A DNA stretch of 64,000 nucleotides from assembly GCF_002355435.1 (NCBI RefSeq), contig NZ_AP017313.1:3844001-3908000 (forward strand), written 5' to 3'. Under the pieces are notes generated by a model. That model was not told the origin of the DNA. It did no database searches and saw only the letters and a list, made by a program, of their open reading frames with translations. The position numbers were made by a program, and so were the translations under genes. This document shows, in pieces, positions 42,472 through 51,115 of this stretch (position 1 is the first letter of the stretch; the number at the start of each line of letters is the position of its first letter). The DNA comes from Mucilaginibacter gotjawali (GTDB taxonomy: Bacteria > Bacteroidota > Bacteroidia > Sphingobacteriales > Sphingobacteriaceae).

Positions 42472-44397
42472 ATGATCGCTATAAATAACCTCACGTTCGA
42501 GATTGGTGCACGGGCCCTGTATGATGAAGCAAACTGGCATATAAAACCAGGTGAAAAGATAGGCCTTATCGGTGCCAACGGAACCGGAAAAACTACGCTG
42601 CTAAAAATTATTGTTGGGGATTATACCCCTACCTCGGGTACTATATCCATGGCTAAGGATATTGCTATTGGCTACCTTAACCAGGACCTGCTCTCCTACT
42701 CGTCTGACAAAAATATACTGCATGTGGCCATGGAAGCCTTTGAGCGCCAAAACCAGCTGCATGATGAGATTGAAAACCTGCTGCAAAAACTGGAAACAGA
42801 TTATACTGAAGACCTGCTGCACAAGCTGAGTGACAAACAACATGAGTTTGAAGTGCTTGACGGTTATAATATTGAATATAAAGCGCATGAAATTTTAGCC
42901 GGCTTAGGTTTCACCGAAGCTGATACACACCGCAAGCTGAGCGAATTTTCCGGCGGATGGCGCATGCGGGTGATGCTTGCCAAAATATTATTGCAGGCAC
43001 CTGATATCCTGTTGCTGGATGAGCCTACCAACCACCTCGACTTACCTTCTATCCAGTGGCTGGAAGATTATTTAAAGGCTTTTGACGGCGCAGTGGTAAT
43101 CGTGTCGCACGATAGGTGGTTTTTGGATAAGGTAATTAACCGCACCGTTGAATCCCGCAAAGGAAAGCTGACGGTTTATGCCGGTAATTACTCGTTTTAT
43201 TTAGAAGAAAAGGCCCAGCGTGAAGAAATTCAAAAGGGTGAGTTTAAAAACCAGCAATCAAAAATAAAGCAGGAAGAACGTTTGATCGAGCGTTTCAGGG
43301 CAAAAGCATCCAAAGCTAAGATGGCGCAATCCCGCATCAAAGCGCTTGATAAACTGGAACGTGTGGACGATGTGGATGATGATAACCCTTCGGTAAATTT
43401 CAGCTTCCGGTTTTCAAAACAATCAGGCCGCCACGTAGTAACACTGGAAAATATCACCAAAAAATATCCTGCAATAGATATATTGGACCATACCGAAGCG
43501 ATCATCGAAAAAGGTGATAAAATAGCGCTGATCGGCGCGAACGGTAAAGGAAAATCAACATTGCTCCGCATTATTGCCGGTGCAGATACAGATTATACCG
43601 GTAAATCCGAAACGGGCCATAATGTAACGCAAACCTTTTTTGCGCAGCACCAGCTGGAGGCACTGCACCTTGAACACACGGCATTACAGGAATTACAATC
43701 CTTTGCGCCCAAACATACAGAGACGGAACTGCGTACCATTTTGGGTTCGTTTTTGTTTACCGGCGACGATGTATTTAAAAAGATAAAAGTACTATCAGGA
43801 GGCGAAAAATCGCGTGTGGCGCTGGCAAAAGCGCTTACTGCTGATGCTAACTTCCTGGTACTGGATGAGCCTACCAACCACCTGGATATACAATCTGTAA
43901 ATATCCTGGTACAGGCATTACAGCAATTTGAAGGCACACTGATCGTTGTTTCGCACGACCGGTATTTCCTTGATAATGTGGCCAATAAAATCTGGTTTAT
44001 TGAAAACCAAAAGATTAAACAATACCCGGGCACTTACAGGGAGTTTGATGAATGGTACGCCAAACGCAAAATTGAACCAAAGGCCGCCGCTGCTGCCCCT
44101 GCGCCAAAAAAGGAAGAGAAAAAAGAACAAGCGCCTGCTAAGCAACAACACTCAGAAAACAAGTTTCAGCAGCTGAAAAAACTGAACCAGGACCTGGGCA
44201 AAATGGAAGAACAAATTGCTGAACTGGAAAAAACCATCAAACAACTGGAAGCGCAACTGGCTGACGAAAAACTGTACAATGATGCTGCCAAAATGAAACA
44301 GGTAAACAGCAGCTACGAAGTAAAGAAGATGGATCTGGGTCATTTACAATTAAAATGGGAAGCCCTGGCTGAACAAATAATGGAACTTGAAGCATAG
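42472..44397 (+). CDS. ABC-F family ATPase (translation factor type)
   Basis: Soluble protein of 641 residues with two ATPase domains and no membrane helices. First domain: Walker A GANGTGKTTLL, signature FSGGWRMR, Walker B LLLDEPTNHLD. Second: GANGKGKSTLL, LSGGEKSR, LVLDEPTNHLD. Between them is the P-site-interaction-type linker, and a C-terminal coiled coil (from about 560; QQLKKLNQDLGKMEEQIAELE) follows an Ala/Lys/Glu-rich hinge. Such proteins act on the ribosome, either as housekeeping factors of the EttA/Uup kind or in antibiotic protection. The subgroup cannot be fixed by eye. Confidence 0.95.
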   Translation: MIAINNLTFEIGARALYDEANWHIKPGEKIGLIGANGTGKTTLLKIIVGDYTPTSGTISMAKDIAIGYLNQDLLSYSSDKNILHVAMEAFERQNQLHDEIENLLQKLETDYTEDLLHKLSDKQHEFEVLDGYNIEYKAHEILAGLGFTEADTHRKLSEFSGGWRMRVMLAKILLQAPDILLLDEPTNHLDLPSIQWLEDYLKAFDGAVVIVSHDRWFLDKVINRTVESRKGKLTVYAGNYSFYLEEKAQREEIQKGEFKNQQSKIKQEERLIERFRAKASKAKMAQSRIKALDKLERVDDVDDDNPSVNFSFRFSKQSGRHVVTLENITKKYPAIDILDHTEAIIEKGDKIALIGANGKGKSTLLRIIAGADTDYTGKSETGHNVTQTFFAQHQLEALHLEHTALQELQSFAPKHTETELRTILGSFLFTGDDVFKKIKVLSGGEKSRVALAKALTADANFLVLDEPTNHLDIQSVNILVQALQQFEGTLIVVSHDRYFLDNVANKIWFIENQKIKQYPGTYREFDEWYAKRKIEPKAAAAAPAPKKEEKKEQAPAKQQHSENKFQQLKKLNQDLGKMEEQIAELEKTIKQLEAQLADEKLYNDAAKMKQVNSSYEVKKMDLGHLQLKWEALAEQIMELEA

Positions 44398-44400
44398 TAT

Positions 44401-45777
44401 ATGATACACGTCATTGCGAGGCACGAAGCAATCTCTAAACAGGACAGTCCACCAGCGCATGGCGGTAATGTAAAGTTCAGAGATTGCTTCGTACCTCGCA
44501 ATGACGCGAGGGTTATCGGTACTATCGCAATTATATTAATCCTGCTAATTTTAACTTCCATTTCTTTCGCCCAATCCCCCTATACCGATTCCGTTTACCA
44601 TCCCGAAATAAAAAGCGTTGAATTTTACAACACCAAGAAACAGGCTTCATTTCCATTGATCACTTTGGGTTCCGGCGAAAAAGTAATGCTGGCATTCGAT
44701 AACCTTCGCGGCGGTAGCGAGGAGTATTATTACACTATTGAGCATTGCGATGCCCTTTGGAATTCCTCAAATATTTCAACAATAGAATACCTTCAGAATT
44801 ATTCGGACGATAAGATCATCAACTATACCTACTCACTGGGAACGTTTCAAAAATACACGCATTACGAGCTCACGCTCCCAAATGAAAATATCTCACCAAA
44901 AATACCCGGCAACTACATTTTAAAAGTTTATGAAGATGCGGATCAAAGTAAACTCGTATTAACCCGGCGCCTTTATGTGCTGAATCCTAAAATAGGTATC
45001 AGCGCAGAAATGATCCCTTCGGTTGACAATTCAACGCGGGCAACCAATCAAAAGATCAATTTCACGTTAAATTACGGGAACCTTCCGGTTCAAAACCCCG
45101 CAACGAATCTGCGGACCATGATCATGCAAAACAACCGCCCGGAAACAGGGATCCTGAACACGCAGCCTACCTATATCCGCGGCACCGAATTAATTTTTAG
45201 TGATGTAACCCAGAATGATTTCCCAGGGGGGAATGAATTCAGGCATTTTGATACCCGTACTTTAAAGCTAAATTCCGAGCGTGTGCTCCGGTTGATGCAT
45301 GATACCGCCAACACCGTCATCATGTTAACGGACGCAGATCAGGGTCAGCTACCCAACTACAGCTTTCAATACGATTTGAACGGCAGTTTTTATGTCCTGA
45401 ACCAGGATGGCACCGACCCGCGTACGGATGCTGATTATGCCCACCTCTATTTTACCTTTAGTTCCCCCAAAAAGCCTGCAGAAGGCACACCATATTTGGT
45501 TGGCCGGTTTAACGATTTCAAACTGGATGAAAAAAGCAGGATGCATTATGACGCTGCTAACAATAAATTTGCCATCGCGCTGCATTTAAAACAAGGGGTG
45601 TATGATTATACCTATGTTTGGGTTGATAAAGCCAGTAACAAGGCCGATGATACCGCTTTGGAAGGCAGCCATTTTGAAACAGAGAACGACTACCAGATAC
45701 TTGTTTATTACCGCCCGCCCGGCGCGCGCTGGGAGGAACTGATAGGTTACAGGCTGCTGAATACCGCGAAAAAATAA
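44401..45777 (+). CDS. Type IX secretion system plug protein (DUF5103) with repeat-derived N-terminus
   Basis: Plugs the SprA translocon pore of the type IX secretion system in the outer membrane (known for the family). The mature part begins near QSPYTDSVYHPEIKSVEFYN and continues with EYYYTIEHCDALW and an Ig-like C-terminal domain (FTFSSPKKPAEGTPYLVGRFNDF). A signal-like segment (IGTIAIILILLILTSISFAQ) precedes it. The only in-frame ATG is at 44401, so the first 35 or so residues come from a palindromic repeat (44409-44506). A non-ATG start nearer the signal is possible. Downstream lies the TamB/TamA pair. Confidence 0.9.
   Translation: MIHVIARHEAISKQDSPPAHGGNVKFRDCFVPRNDARVIGTIAIILILLILTSISFAQSPYTDSVYHPEIKSVEFYNTKKQASFPLITLGSGEKVMLAFDNLRGGSEEYYYTIEHCDALWNSSNISTIEYLQNYSDDKIINYTYSLGTFQKYTHYELTLPNENISPKIPGNYILKVYEDADQSKLVLTRRLYVLNPKIGISAEMIPSVDNSTRATNQKINFTLNYGNLPVQNPATNLRTMIMQNNRPETGILNTQPTYIRGTELIFSDVTQNDFPGGNEFRHFDTRTLKLNSERVLRLMHDTANTVIMLTDADQGQLPNYSFQYDLNGSFYVLNQDGTDPRTDADYAHLYFTFSSPKKPAEGTPYLVGRFNDFKLDEKSRMHYDAANNKFAIALHLKQGVYDYTYVWVDKASNKADDTALEGSHFETENDYQILVYYRPPGARWEELIGYRLLNTAKK
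44409..44506. repeat. Palindromic MITE-like element inside the plug gene's 5' end
   Basis: Arms 44409-44436 and 44479-44506 are 28 bp each and match at 27 of 28 as inverted repeats, starting CGTCATTGCGAGGCACGAAG. The centre is 42 bp. I recall the CGTCATTGCGAGG arm as a widespread intergenic repeat in several phyla. Here it is read through in frame. Confidence 0.9.
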
Positions 45778-45978
45778 TAAAGCACGCTCATTTATCCCCG
45801 CCCATACCCTGGAATGTACCTGATCCCGAAGATTAATCTGTTTAATCAGATAATCAGCTTCACCAGTGGTTCATACAAAAGAAGAATTTTAAAAAAATCC
45901 ATCTTTCGCCAAAACATTTAGCCGCTATATTTCATTATATTTAAATATCATACATTAATATTTGAAAAACTTATATCC

Positions 45979-48900
45979 TTGGCACGATTTGGACGCATAG
46001 CCCTTAAAACAATTCTCTGGATGCTGGGAAGCATCCTCTTTTTGGTACTGCTCATTATTATTTTGATCCAGGTACCGTCGGTGCAAAATTTTGTAAAAAA
46101 CAAGGCGGTTACCTTTATACAGGGAAAAATCCATACCAGGGTTAAAATCGGGCATATCACGCTTGGGTTCCCCAAGATGCTTGTACTGGAAGATGTTTAC
46201 TTTGAGGACCAGAAAAAAGACACGCTGATTGCAGGCGACAAACTGAAAGTGAATATTGATATGTGGGGATTGCTCCACCATAAGGTTGACGTAAGCGAGA
46301 TTGACCTGGATGGCATTACCACCAATATTAACCGTGGCGCCGACAGTGTTTTCAACTTTCAATATATCCTCACGGCATTTGCCGGGGAACAAAAAAAAGC
46401 GGTAAAACCTGCCGATACAACGGCCGCCATGAAATTTTCTGTCGGAAAAGTTGTGCTGGACAAGATCAATATATCCTATAAAGATGTAATTACCGGCAAT
46501 AATGTCAAATTCATTCTGGGCCATTTTGATACCCGCATCACGGACTTCGATCTGGACAAAATGAAATTCACCATTCCGAAGATCACGATTGCTGACGTGG
46601 ACACGCGAATCATCCAAACAGCAGTGGAAAGCCCCGCCGAAAACGCAAAACCGCCGCTTGACACCGCGGTGAAACCTATTAATGTTACCTTGAATTTGGG
46701 TAAAATAGATATCTCAAAGATAAAAGCAGATTACCGCGGCCCTCAAATGTCCACCAATATAAATCTCGGAGCTTTGCTGGTCGAAATGGATAAAATCGAC
46801 CTGAAAAATCAAAAGGTCGGCATTAAAAGCATTGAGCTCAATGATACCAGGGCAGGGCTATCACTGGCGAAACCACAGCATTTAAAAACTGAATTGGTAA
46901 AGGCAGTTAAAAAGTTAGATACCTTGGTTGCCTCGCCGCAAAAGTCCATTGGCTGGCATGCAGTGATAAATAAAATAAGCTTTAGCGATGACAATATTAA
47001 GTTTGATAACGAAGTGCAAAAAGCCTTGCCAAAAGGCCTGGATTTTGGCCATATGGACGTTCGCAACCTGAACACGGAAATAGAAAACTTAACCTATAGC
47101 CCTGATACCATTTCCGGAAAAGTAAAGTCGTTCGCCTTCCGCGAGAAAAGCGGGCTGGTGATCAATAAATTCCATGCCACCTTTTTATATGGGCCAAAAA
47201 GCTCGTACCTGAATGATTTGCTGATTGAAACACCACAAACGCACCTCCAAAAACAAATACAGGTAAGTTATCCTTCTATTGCATCCCTGAGCAGCGAACC
47301 GGGCAAGCTATATGTGAATGCCAATTTAGATGGCAGCCACCTGGGCTTTAAAGACATTTTATTGCTGATGCCATCGATGGCAACGATGGATCCTTTTAAA
47401 CGTGCACCCAATGCTGTTTTCAGGATCGATGGCAGAGTGATCGGCAAAGTAAATAACCTTAGTATCCCAAGCCTCGAGATCAGCGGGCTCAGTAATACCC
47501 ATATCAAAGCATCTGCTACCCTCGTTGGCTTACCCAACATGAATAAAGCTTACTTCAACGTGAGTCTGGCGGATTTTAATACCAATAGCGCCGATATTGC
47601 CAAACTGGTTTCTCCGGGGACGATCCCGGCGTCGGTTAGTATGCCGGCCAACCTTAATCTTAAAGGCACCTTTAGGGGTGGTATGTACAATTTTGCAACA
47701 AAGCTGGGCCTGCGCACCACCTATGGCGCACTTGACGTGGATGCCGTAATGAAGAACGGTAACAATAAAACAACGGCATCCTATTCGGCCAATATTAAAG
47801 CAAATAATCTTAACGTGGGTGCGCTTACCAAACAGCCCCAAACCGTCGGCAATATTTCATTAACAGCTACGGTTAAAGGCACAGGCCTCGACCCCAAAAA
47901 AGCTGACATACAATTTAATGGGGATGTGGTGCAGGCTTACGTAAAGGGTTATAATTACCAGCACCTGGTACTTTCGGGCACCGCCCATAACGGCAGTTAT
48001 ACAGCCATTGCCCGCATAAAGGACCCAAACATCAACTTTTCACTGGACGGCAGGGCGGATTTGAATAAAAAATATCCGTCGGTAAACGCTACGCTGATGA
48101 TTGATAGCATCAACCTGCAGAAGTTAAAATTAACAACCGGTGAAATGCGGGTTCATGGCAAAATAGTGGCAGATGTACCTACTGCTGACCCAAATTATCT
48201 GAACGCTAATATCAAAATAACCGACCTGCTCATTTACCAGCCAGGAAAGCTGATCCGCCTGGATACTATCAGCCTGTTTTCCACCGCCAATGCGGATAGC
48301 AGCACCATCAAACTAAAGGCGCCTATGCTGTATGCGCACATGGGCGGCAAATATAAATTGACCGAAATTGCCCCTGCCCTTCAGGATGTTTTCAATAAAT
48401 ATTACAATACTGCAATGGCAAAACCGGTGGTTAAAGTAAAACCAACCTATTCGCCGCAGCATTTTAATTTTGATGTACATTTGGTTAAAACCCCGCTCGC
48501 TGCAGAATTTGTGCCCGACCTGAAAACGCTTGAACCGGTGTTAATAACCGGGCAATTTGACAGTCAAACCGGCAGCCTGGTAGTCAACGGCGCTATGCCC
48601 CGGGTGGTTTATGGTACAAACACGGTTAACAACCTGAAACTGGCGATAAACACAGGCAACAATGCTTTAAATTACAGCTTAACAGCAGACGAAATTAAAG
48701 CGGGTTCTTCAATAGATCTTTTATATACCAGCGTTACCGGCAATGCACAAAACAATAAACTGAATATCAGCCTGCAGGTACGTGACGCGGCCAAAAAAGA
48801 ACGGTACCGGATGGCAGGCGTATTCAGCGTAATGCCGGATGAATACCAATTTAGCTTTTTGCAGAACGGGTTGATGCTGGACTATAATAACTGGACGGTA

Positions 48901-51114
48901 GCTTCGGACAACGCACTTCAATTTGGCGGAAAAGGATTATTGGCGAAAGATTTCTCGATTTCCAATGGCGGGCAGGTATTAAGTGTGAACAGCGATGCGC
49001 AAACGATGAACGCACCACTTACGGTAAACTTTAAAAATTTTAAAATAGAAACCCTTACCCGCGCGGCTGAACAGGATTCGCTGCAGGTTGGCGGGGTGAT
49101 TGACGGCAACGTGCACCTGGCCAACCTGCAAAAGTCGATGACTTTTTCTTCCGACTTAAACATCAGGGATTTTAATTTTAAAGAAGATACAGTCGGTAAC
49201 ATCGCCGTGAAAGTGAACAACCAAACTGCCGATGCGTATGCTGCAGATATCACGATCAGCGGCCGGGGTAACCAGGTAAATATGAAGGGGCTGTACTATA
49301 CAAATCCGACCGGAAAGTTGGACCTCGACCTGAACATAACCAGCCTGAATATGAAAGGGATTGAAGGGTTTAGCTTTGGAAACCTCCGGAATGCCAGCGG
49401 CACCATTAGTGGCGACCTTAAGATTGGCGGTACAACAAGTGCTCCGCAAGTACGTGGGGCCGTAAGCTTCAATAAAGTAGGATTCAACGTAGCTATGCTG
49501 AACTCCTATTTTACGATGCCGAATGAAAACCTAACGTTTAATAACGACGGCATCCTGTTTAATGATTTTACCCTGGTTGATTCCCTGGGAAATAAAGCCG
49601 TAGTGGCCGGTACGCTTTACACCAAAAACTATACAGACTATAGCTTCGGGCTTGATATCACCGCAGACAATTTCAGGGTCATCAATTCAACCCAGGAAAA
49701 TAATAAGCTTTACTACGGTAAGCTTTATGTCGATTCGAGGGTAAAGATCCGGGGTACAATGGTAAAACCGGTAGTTGATGCTACCTTAACGGTTAATGAC
49801 AAAACCGATATGACCATTGTTTTACCCGAAGATGATCCTGGTATTGTGGACCGGAAGGGCGTAGTGGAGGTAATTAATCCGCATGAAAACAAGGAGGATT
49901 CCCTGATCCTGGCCAGGCAACTTGATTCATTAAGAAAATCAGGGTTGAGAGGGCTTGATGTTTCTGCAACTATAAAAATAAACAAGGGTGCAAATTTTAC
50001 CATGGTGGTGGATGAAAGAAATGGGGATGTGGTGCAGGTAAAAGGCGATGCGCAGCTAAACATGACGATTGACCCCAGCGGAAAAACAAGCCTTACCGGA
50101 ACCTATACGGTTGAGCAGGGCTCCTATAATTTATCTTATGCAACGGTAAAACGAAAATTTCTGTTCAAAAAAGGGAGCTCGATAACCTGGAACGGCGACC
50201 CAACCCTGGCGAACGTTGATCTGACAGCCATTTATGTTGCAAATGTACCGCCGATAGACCTCGTGAGCGACCAGTTGGGAAGTTCGCAAAACACGATCCA
50301 GTACAAGCAAAAATTGCCATTTAACGTAAACCTCAGCATGAAAAGCCAACTGTTAAAGCCCAATATCAGCTTTGACATTGTATTGCCCGATAGTAGTTAT
50401 TCGGTTGGGCCAGAAGTAATTTCTACTATTAATTCCCGGCTCGACCAGGTGCGGGCGGATACCAACGAAATGAACAAACAGGTACTGGGGGTTTTGGTAT
50501 TGGGCCACTTTATTGGCGATAACCCGCTGCAAAGCCAGGGCGGCGGCACAACTTTAAATGGCGCTATACGGGGTAGCGTTAGCAGCTTGTTATCCGATCA
50601 GTTGAATAAACTTGCGGGTAACCTTATCGGCGGTGTTCAGCTAAGTTTCGATCTTACTTCGGGCGCCGATTACTCAACCGGGACGGAACAAAACCGGACC
50701 GATTTGAATGTGGGCCTGTCCAAGCAATTCCTCAACGACCGGGTAACGGTAACGGTAGGCAATAACTTTAACCTGGAGGGGCAAAACCAGCCGGGGCAAA
50801 AAACAACAGATATTGCCGGCAACGTATCCGTCAATTATAAATTAACCAAAGACGGGCGTTACCTGGTACGCGTTTACAGGCGCGACGAATATATTGTAGT
50901 TGAAGGGCAGATAGTTGAAACCGGCGTCGGCTTCACCATCACCTACGACTTTAACAGCCTGAAGGAACTATTTGCAAAAAAAACAGCGAAAGAAAAGGCA
51001 GAGGAGAAAAAATATAACCAGGACCAGAAAAAGAAGAATGAAGCGCAAAAGGCAGCCGATAAAAAAGCGGACTCAACATCCACTGTTAATCAGCCGGCAA
51101 CAAAATCAAATTAA
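45979..51114 (+). CDS. TamB-like translocation and assembly module protein
   Basis: Very long envelope protein (1711 residues) thought to bridge the inner and outer membrane for lipid or protein transfer. One N-terminal membrane anchor (TILWMLGSILFLVLLIIILI) is followed by about 1400 residues of short repeating beta segments of AsmA/TamB type (GKIHTRVKIGHITLGFPKM, KGTFRGGMYNFATKLGL). The C-terminal DUF490/TamB domain has QGSYNLSYATVKRKFLFKKGS and PFNVNLSMKSQLLKPNISF. The end is Lys/Glu-rich. The start is TTG at 45979; no in-frame ATG fits. A TamA-like gene starts 1 bp after the stop. Confidence 0.93.
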   Translation: MARFGRIALKTILWMLGSILFLVLLIIILIQVPSVQNFVKNKAVTFIQGKIHTRVKIGHITLGFPKMLVLEDVYFEDQKKDTLIAGDKLKVNIDMWGLLHHKVDVSEIDLDGITTNINRGADSVFNFQYILTAFAGEQKKAVKPADTTAAMKFSVGKVVLDKINISYKDVITGNNVKFILGHFDTRITDFDLDKMKFTIPKITIADVDTRIIQTAVESPAENAKPPLDTAVKPINVTLNLGKIDISKIKADYRGPQMSTNINLGALLVEMDKIDLKNQKVGIKSIELNDTRAGLSLAKPQHLKTELVKAVKKLDTLVASPQKSIGWHAVINKISFSDDNIKFDNEVQKALPKGLDFGHMDVRNLNTEIENLTYSPDTISGKVKSFAFREKSGLVINKFHATFLYGPKSSYLNDLLIETPQTHLQKQIQVSYPSIASLSSEPGKLYVNANLDGSHLGFKDILLLMPSMATMDPFKRAPNAVFRIDGRVIGKVNNLSIPSLEISGLSNTHIKASATLVGLPNMNKAYFNVSLADFNTNSADIAKLVSPGTIPASVSMPANLNLKGTFRGGMYNFATKLGLRTTYGALDVDAVMKNGNNKTTASYSANIKANNLNVGALTKQPQTVGNISLTATVKGTGLDPKKADIQFNGDVVQAYVKGYNYQHLVLSGTAHNGSYTAIARIKDPNINFSLDGRADLNKKYPSVNATLMIDSINLQKLKLTTGEMRVHGKIVADVPTADPNYLNANIKITDLLIYQPGKLIRLDTISLFSTANADSSTIKLKAPMLYAHMGGKYKLTEIAPALQDVFNKYYNTAMAKPVVKVKPTYSPQHFNFDVHLVKTPLAAEFVPDLKTLEPVLITGQFDSQTGSLVVNGAMPRVVYGTNTVNNLKLAINTGNNALNYSLTADEIKAGSSIDLLYTSVTGNAQNNKLNISLQVRDAAKKERYRMAGVFSVMPDEYQFSFLQNGLMLDYNNWTVASDNALQFGGKGLLAKDFSISNGGQVLSVNSDAQTMNAPLTVNFKNFKIETLTRAAEQDSLQVGGVIDGNVHLANLQKSMTFSSDLNIRDFNFKEDTVGNIAVKVNNQTADAYAADITISGRGNQVNMKGLYYTNPTGKLDLDLNITSLNMKGIEGFSFGNLRNASGTISGDLKIGGTTSAPQVRGAVSFNKVGFNVAMLNSYFTMPNENLTFNNDGILFNDFTLVDSLGNKAVVAGTLYTKNYTDYSFGLDITADNFRVINSTQENNKLYYGKLYVDSRVKIRGTMVKPVVDATLTVNDKTDMTIVLPEDDPGIVDRKGVVEVINPHENKEDSLILARQLDSLRKSGLRGLDVSATIKINKGANFTMVVDERNGDVVQVKGDAQLNMTIDPSGKTSLTGTYTVEQGSYNLSYATVKRKFLFKKGSSITWNGDPTLANVDLTAIYVANVPPIDLVSDQLGSSQNTIQYKQKLPFNVNLSMKSQLLKPNISFDIVLPDSSYSVGPEVISTINSRLDQVRADTNEMNKQVLGVLVLGHFIGDNPLQSQGGGTTLNGAIRGSVSSLLSDQLNKLAGNLIGGVQLSFDLTSGADYSTGTEQNRTDLNVGLSKQFLNDRVTVTVGNNFNLEGQNQPGQKTTDIAGNVSVNYKLTKDGRYLVRVYRRDEYIVVEGQIVETGVGFTITYDFNSLKELFAKKTAKEKAEEKKYNQDQKKKNEAQKAADKKADSTSTVNQPATKSN

Positions 51115-51115
51115 T

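Noticed and set aside
50972..51115. 48-codon extension of the TamA-like protein
   Set aside because: It lies in the Lys-rich tail of the TamB gene in another frame; the lipoprotein signal begins at 51116.
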